From Candidatus Methanocomedens sp. (GTDB taxonomy: Archaea; Halobacteriota; Methanosarcinia; Methanosarcinales; Methanocomedenaceae): a stretch of DNA of 7,840 nucleotides. Under the pieces are notes generated by a model. The model was not told the DNA's origin and did not search any database. It worked only from the letters and a program-made list of their open reading frames with translations. Location of the stretch: contig PYCK01000211.1 of assembly GCA_009649835.1 (NCBI GenBank), forward strand, positions 1 through 7,840, written 5' to 3'. Shown here piece after piece: positions 6,362-7,840 of the stretch (the first letter of the stretch is position 1; each line of letters starts with the position of its first letter). Made by a program: the position numbers and the translations under genes.

Positions 6362-6571
6362 CTATTGTGCTGGTATTAATATTTTATTGCCAGTGACTCG
6401 ATGCTTAAGAATTAACCCTTCATGTAATTTGATGTCTTCGAAATCTTCAAATGATACATTTTCCCAGAGTTCATCTTCATCTCCCAGTTCTATATATGTG
6501 AATGCTCGATCATAATAGTCATTCAATACATGGAAAAAGATATTCTGATTATGAGCAAAGTCATCTGCCCT
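6362..6571 (-). pseudogene. Small acidic ORF lacking a clear start codon
   Basis: An open frame of 69 codons between TAA (6572-6574) and TAG (6362-6364) with protein-like composition. It runs ADDFAHNQNIFFHVLNDYY, continues through acidic ELGDEDELWENVSFEDFED, and ends ILKHRVTGNKILIPAQ. No ATG or GTG is in frame. The only usual alternative start is TTG at 6526, which gives 54 residues but has no ribosome binding site, while the protein-like reading continues upstream of it. An ATG one base out of frame (in GCAGATGACTTT) hints at a one-base indel that has cut off the real start. I do not recognise the family. It follows the PLD gene by 25 bases on the same strand and precedes the desulforedoxin-like gene. 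It is either a decayed gene, a TTG-started small protein, or a sequence error at the 5' end. Confidence 0.45.
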
Positions 6572-6596
6572 TTAATGCACAAGCGACTGATTCGAT

Positions 6597-7658
6597 TCAA
6601 ACTGGCTCCCCATGTTCATTTATCATCCTATCGATTTCGTCAAGCGCGTAGGAACCGAGCTGCATTTGCTTTGATCTGGCTTTGTCATCATCCAGGTCAC
6701 CGATAACAAGGATATTCTCATCGTTTAGCCGATTAGCTGGTCCTGTGAAGTTAAATGATCCGACAACAAGCACCTCACCATCAATGACTGCCAGCTTGTG
6801 GTGCAGTTTATTTAATCCTGCTTTATGCGGGCATAAATGCATTTCAGCTCCCGCGTCCTTGATGTCTTTTGTCGGAGCCCACTGCTGTTTACCCTGGCTG
6901 CCATCCAGGATGCCGCGAACTTTGATCCCGGAGCGGGCCAGAGCGATAAGGGTATCATCAATCCCTGAAGAGCGACTGAAGGTGAACATTGCAAAGTCCA
7001 CGGATTTTTTCGCTTTAAGCATTTGTTTCATGATCTCCATCTCAGGAGAGTGATCTGGTGCAAAAAGTATCTTAACCGGTACTCCTGCAACGCAGTACAC
7101 ACGTGGTGGACTAAAACGGCGGCTCTGGTTTGACCCGAAGGTCCCATCGAGTATCTCCCTGAACTCGTTTGAATATTCCCGGGCCACCCTCTTGCTTTTC
7201 GCTATCAGTATATGGTTAAGATTGGAAGCAACACCGGTGGGAGTAAAATTTGTGGATCCGGTGAGAATGGCAGCATCGGCGCTAACCTTATCCCGAATGA
7301 TAAACTTCTGGTGGAAGATATCGGGATTAAAATCTGTTTTGACTTCTATTTTAGCCCTTTGCAGAGCATCGTGTATCTGTCGGTTCGTCTCATTGGTACC
7401 ACCTTCAGACCAGGGGTCAGCGAGGGCTCTTCGCACTGAGAGATAATCCCCTTCCAGGACAACCCGGACTGAAACGCCTCTCTGTCTTGCGCGGATCAAG
7501 GCATCGGCTATGGGCCGGGATTCAAGTTCCTGTACAGCTACATCCAGCGATTGGCGGGATCCATCAATAAAGCTGACTATTACATCCAGCAAATCATCGG
7601 GGGCGCCCAATTGCTCGGGTCCCATAAATAATTCCAGTCTTCCAAGATTTATAGACAT
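6597..7658 (-). CDS. Phospholipase D superfamily protein with two HKD motifs
   Basis: A 353-residue protein with two PLD-like domains that would join to form one phosphodiesterase active site. The first HKD motif is FHQKFIIRD (115-123; His116, Lys118, Asp123), followed by GSTNFT (134-139). The second is LHHKLAVID (285-293; His286, Lys288, Asp293), followed by GSFNFTGPAN (300-309) and the conserved Glu314. Both sets of catalytic residues are intact. There is no signal peptide or membrane segment, so it is likely cytosolic or delivered by another route. Family members cut phospholipids or nucleic acids, or act in transfer reactions; the activity here cannot be fixed. The ATG has a good site, GGTGA 6 bases before it, which overlaps the last codons of the DUF4157-like gene upstream. 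Tight linkage to that gene suggests a shared transcript and possibly a toxin or effector role. Confidence 0.88.
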   Translation of the reverse strand: MSINLGRLELFMGPEQLGAPDDLLDVIVSFIDGSRQSLDVAVQELESRPIADALIRARQRGVSVRVVLEGDYLSVRRALADPWSEGGTNETNRQIHDALQRAKIEVKTDFNPDIFHQKFIIRDKVSADAAILTGSTNFTPTGVASNLNHILIAKSKRVAREYSNEFREILDGTFGSNQSRRFSPPRVYCVAGVPVKILFAPDHSPEMEIMKQMLKAKKSVDFAMFTFSRSSGIDDTLIALARSGIKVRGILDGSQGKQQWAPTKDIKDAGAEMHLCPHKAGLNKLHHKLAVIDGEVLVVGSFNFTGPANRLNDENILVIGDLDDDKARSKQMQLGSYALDEIDRMINEHGEPV

Positions 7659-7664
7659 TGCATT

Positions 7665-7840
7665 TCACCTTACCTGATACTTAGAATCTATGCGTGGTCC
7701 AGAAGTGTTCACGACTTCTGGTGAGGATATTCTATTTTTTATGTTTGGGAAATCTCGCCCTAATATCGTCTCGGGCGCATATTGCCTAATCCCGAACACC
7801 ACATCCTGCCCTACAGTATACGCCCGCGCCGAATCCGCCG
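7665..7840 (-). CDS. DUF4157-like protein, 3' end (partial, truncated domain)
   Basis: An open frame enters from the right edge and gives 57 residues before TGA (7665-7667). Its first part reads SARAYTVGQDVVFG and then RQYAPET, which matches by recall the DUF4157 pattern (ARAFTVGxDIxFGxGxYxPxT). That family is found with extracellular contractile injection systems and in toxin-like proteins. In the family this is followed by GRRLLAHELTHVVQQ, with a zinc-protease-like HExxH. Here ILGRDFPNIKN follows instead, then unrelated sequence to the stop, so the HExxH half is missing. The last 40 or so codons run through AT-rich sequence and an inverted repeat, and may be read-through of formerly non-coding DNA. 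The stop is 6 bases before the PLD ATG. The 5' part lies beyond the window. It may be a broken gene rather than a working one. Confidence 0.6.
   Translation of the reverse strand, partial: ADSARAYTVGQDVVFGIRQYAPETILGRDFPNIKNRISSPEVVNTSGPRIDSKYQVR
7699..7721. repeat. Inverted repeat upstream of the PLD gene
   Basis: CCAGAAGT (7699-7706) and ACTTCTGG (7714-7721) are perfect 8-bp arms around a 7-base loop, 41 bases upstream of the PLD start. On the minus strand an AT-rich stretch (CATAAAAAATAG, near 7732-7743) could be a TATA box placing a transcription start inside the repeat, so an operator or 5' leader hairpin is possible. It also lies inside the reading frame of the DUF4157-like fragment. 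Confidence 0.5.

Noticed and set aside
6171..6515. 114-codon plus-strand frame between the phosphatase and PLD genes
   Set aside because: The opposite strand encodes the desulforedoxin-like protein and a second protein-like frame, which explain this stretch better.
7741..7840. Plus-strand open frame from ATG at 7741 to the window edge
   Set aside because: The minus strand over the same bases reads as a DUF4157-type sequence, while this frame gives no recognisable motif and has no ribosome binding site.

Overview
The window reads as archaeal chromosome, most likely from a methanogen-type euryarchaeon (Methanosarcinales or a related ANME lineage; the lineage is an inference with low confidence). 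The support is archaeal-style 23S and 5S rRNA, an archaeal Trm-G10 type tRNA methyltransferase, a membrane-anchored winged-helix protein of a kind common in Methanomicrobia, a short LeuA/CimA/AksA-type synthase, TATA-like boxes upstream of genes and GGTGAT-type Shine-Dalgarno sites. No tRNA, CRISPR array or insertion sequence was found.

Layout. Positions 1 to about 573 (+) hold the 3' end of 23S rRNA, a short spacer with a UUCG hairpin, and 5S rRNA, followed by a T-rich terminator-like stretch. Converging on the rRNA from the minus strand is a block of translation-related genes: a membrane-bound winged-helix protein (2592-3449), truA (1694-2524) and a tRNA guanine-10 N2-methyltransferase (611-1690). 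truA and the methyltransferase are 3 bases apart. Upstream of the winged-helix gene lies a 39-residue ORF (3509-3628, -) with an excellent ribosome binding site.

A divergent intergenic region then leads to a plus-strand pair: a LeuA-family acyl synthase (about 3832-5343), whose N-terminus has no ATG, GTG or TTG start, and a HAD-IIA (NagD-like) phosphatase (5349-6110) 5 bases downstream. The pair ends at a perfect 20-bp palindrome (6127-6146).

The right end is minus strand and more accessory in character. It holds a desulforedoxin-like Cys4 miniprotein (6183-6326), a small acidic ORF without a clear start (6362-6571), a two-HKD phospholipase D superfamily protein (6597-7658), and the 3' end of a gene resembling the DUF4157 domain, running in from beyond the window edge (7665-7840). 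The DUF4157 family is associated with extracellular contractile injection systems and toxin proteins. Here the similarity stops before the expected HExxH segment, and the stop codon sits 6 bases before the PLD start, so the two genes look linked. This DUF4157-PLD edge is the most interesting part, and the sequence beyond 7840 would be needed to interpret it.
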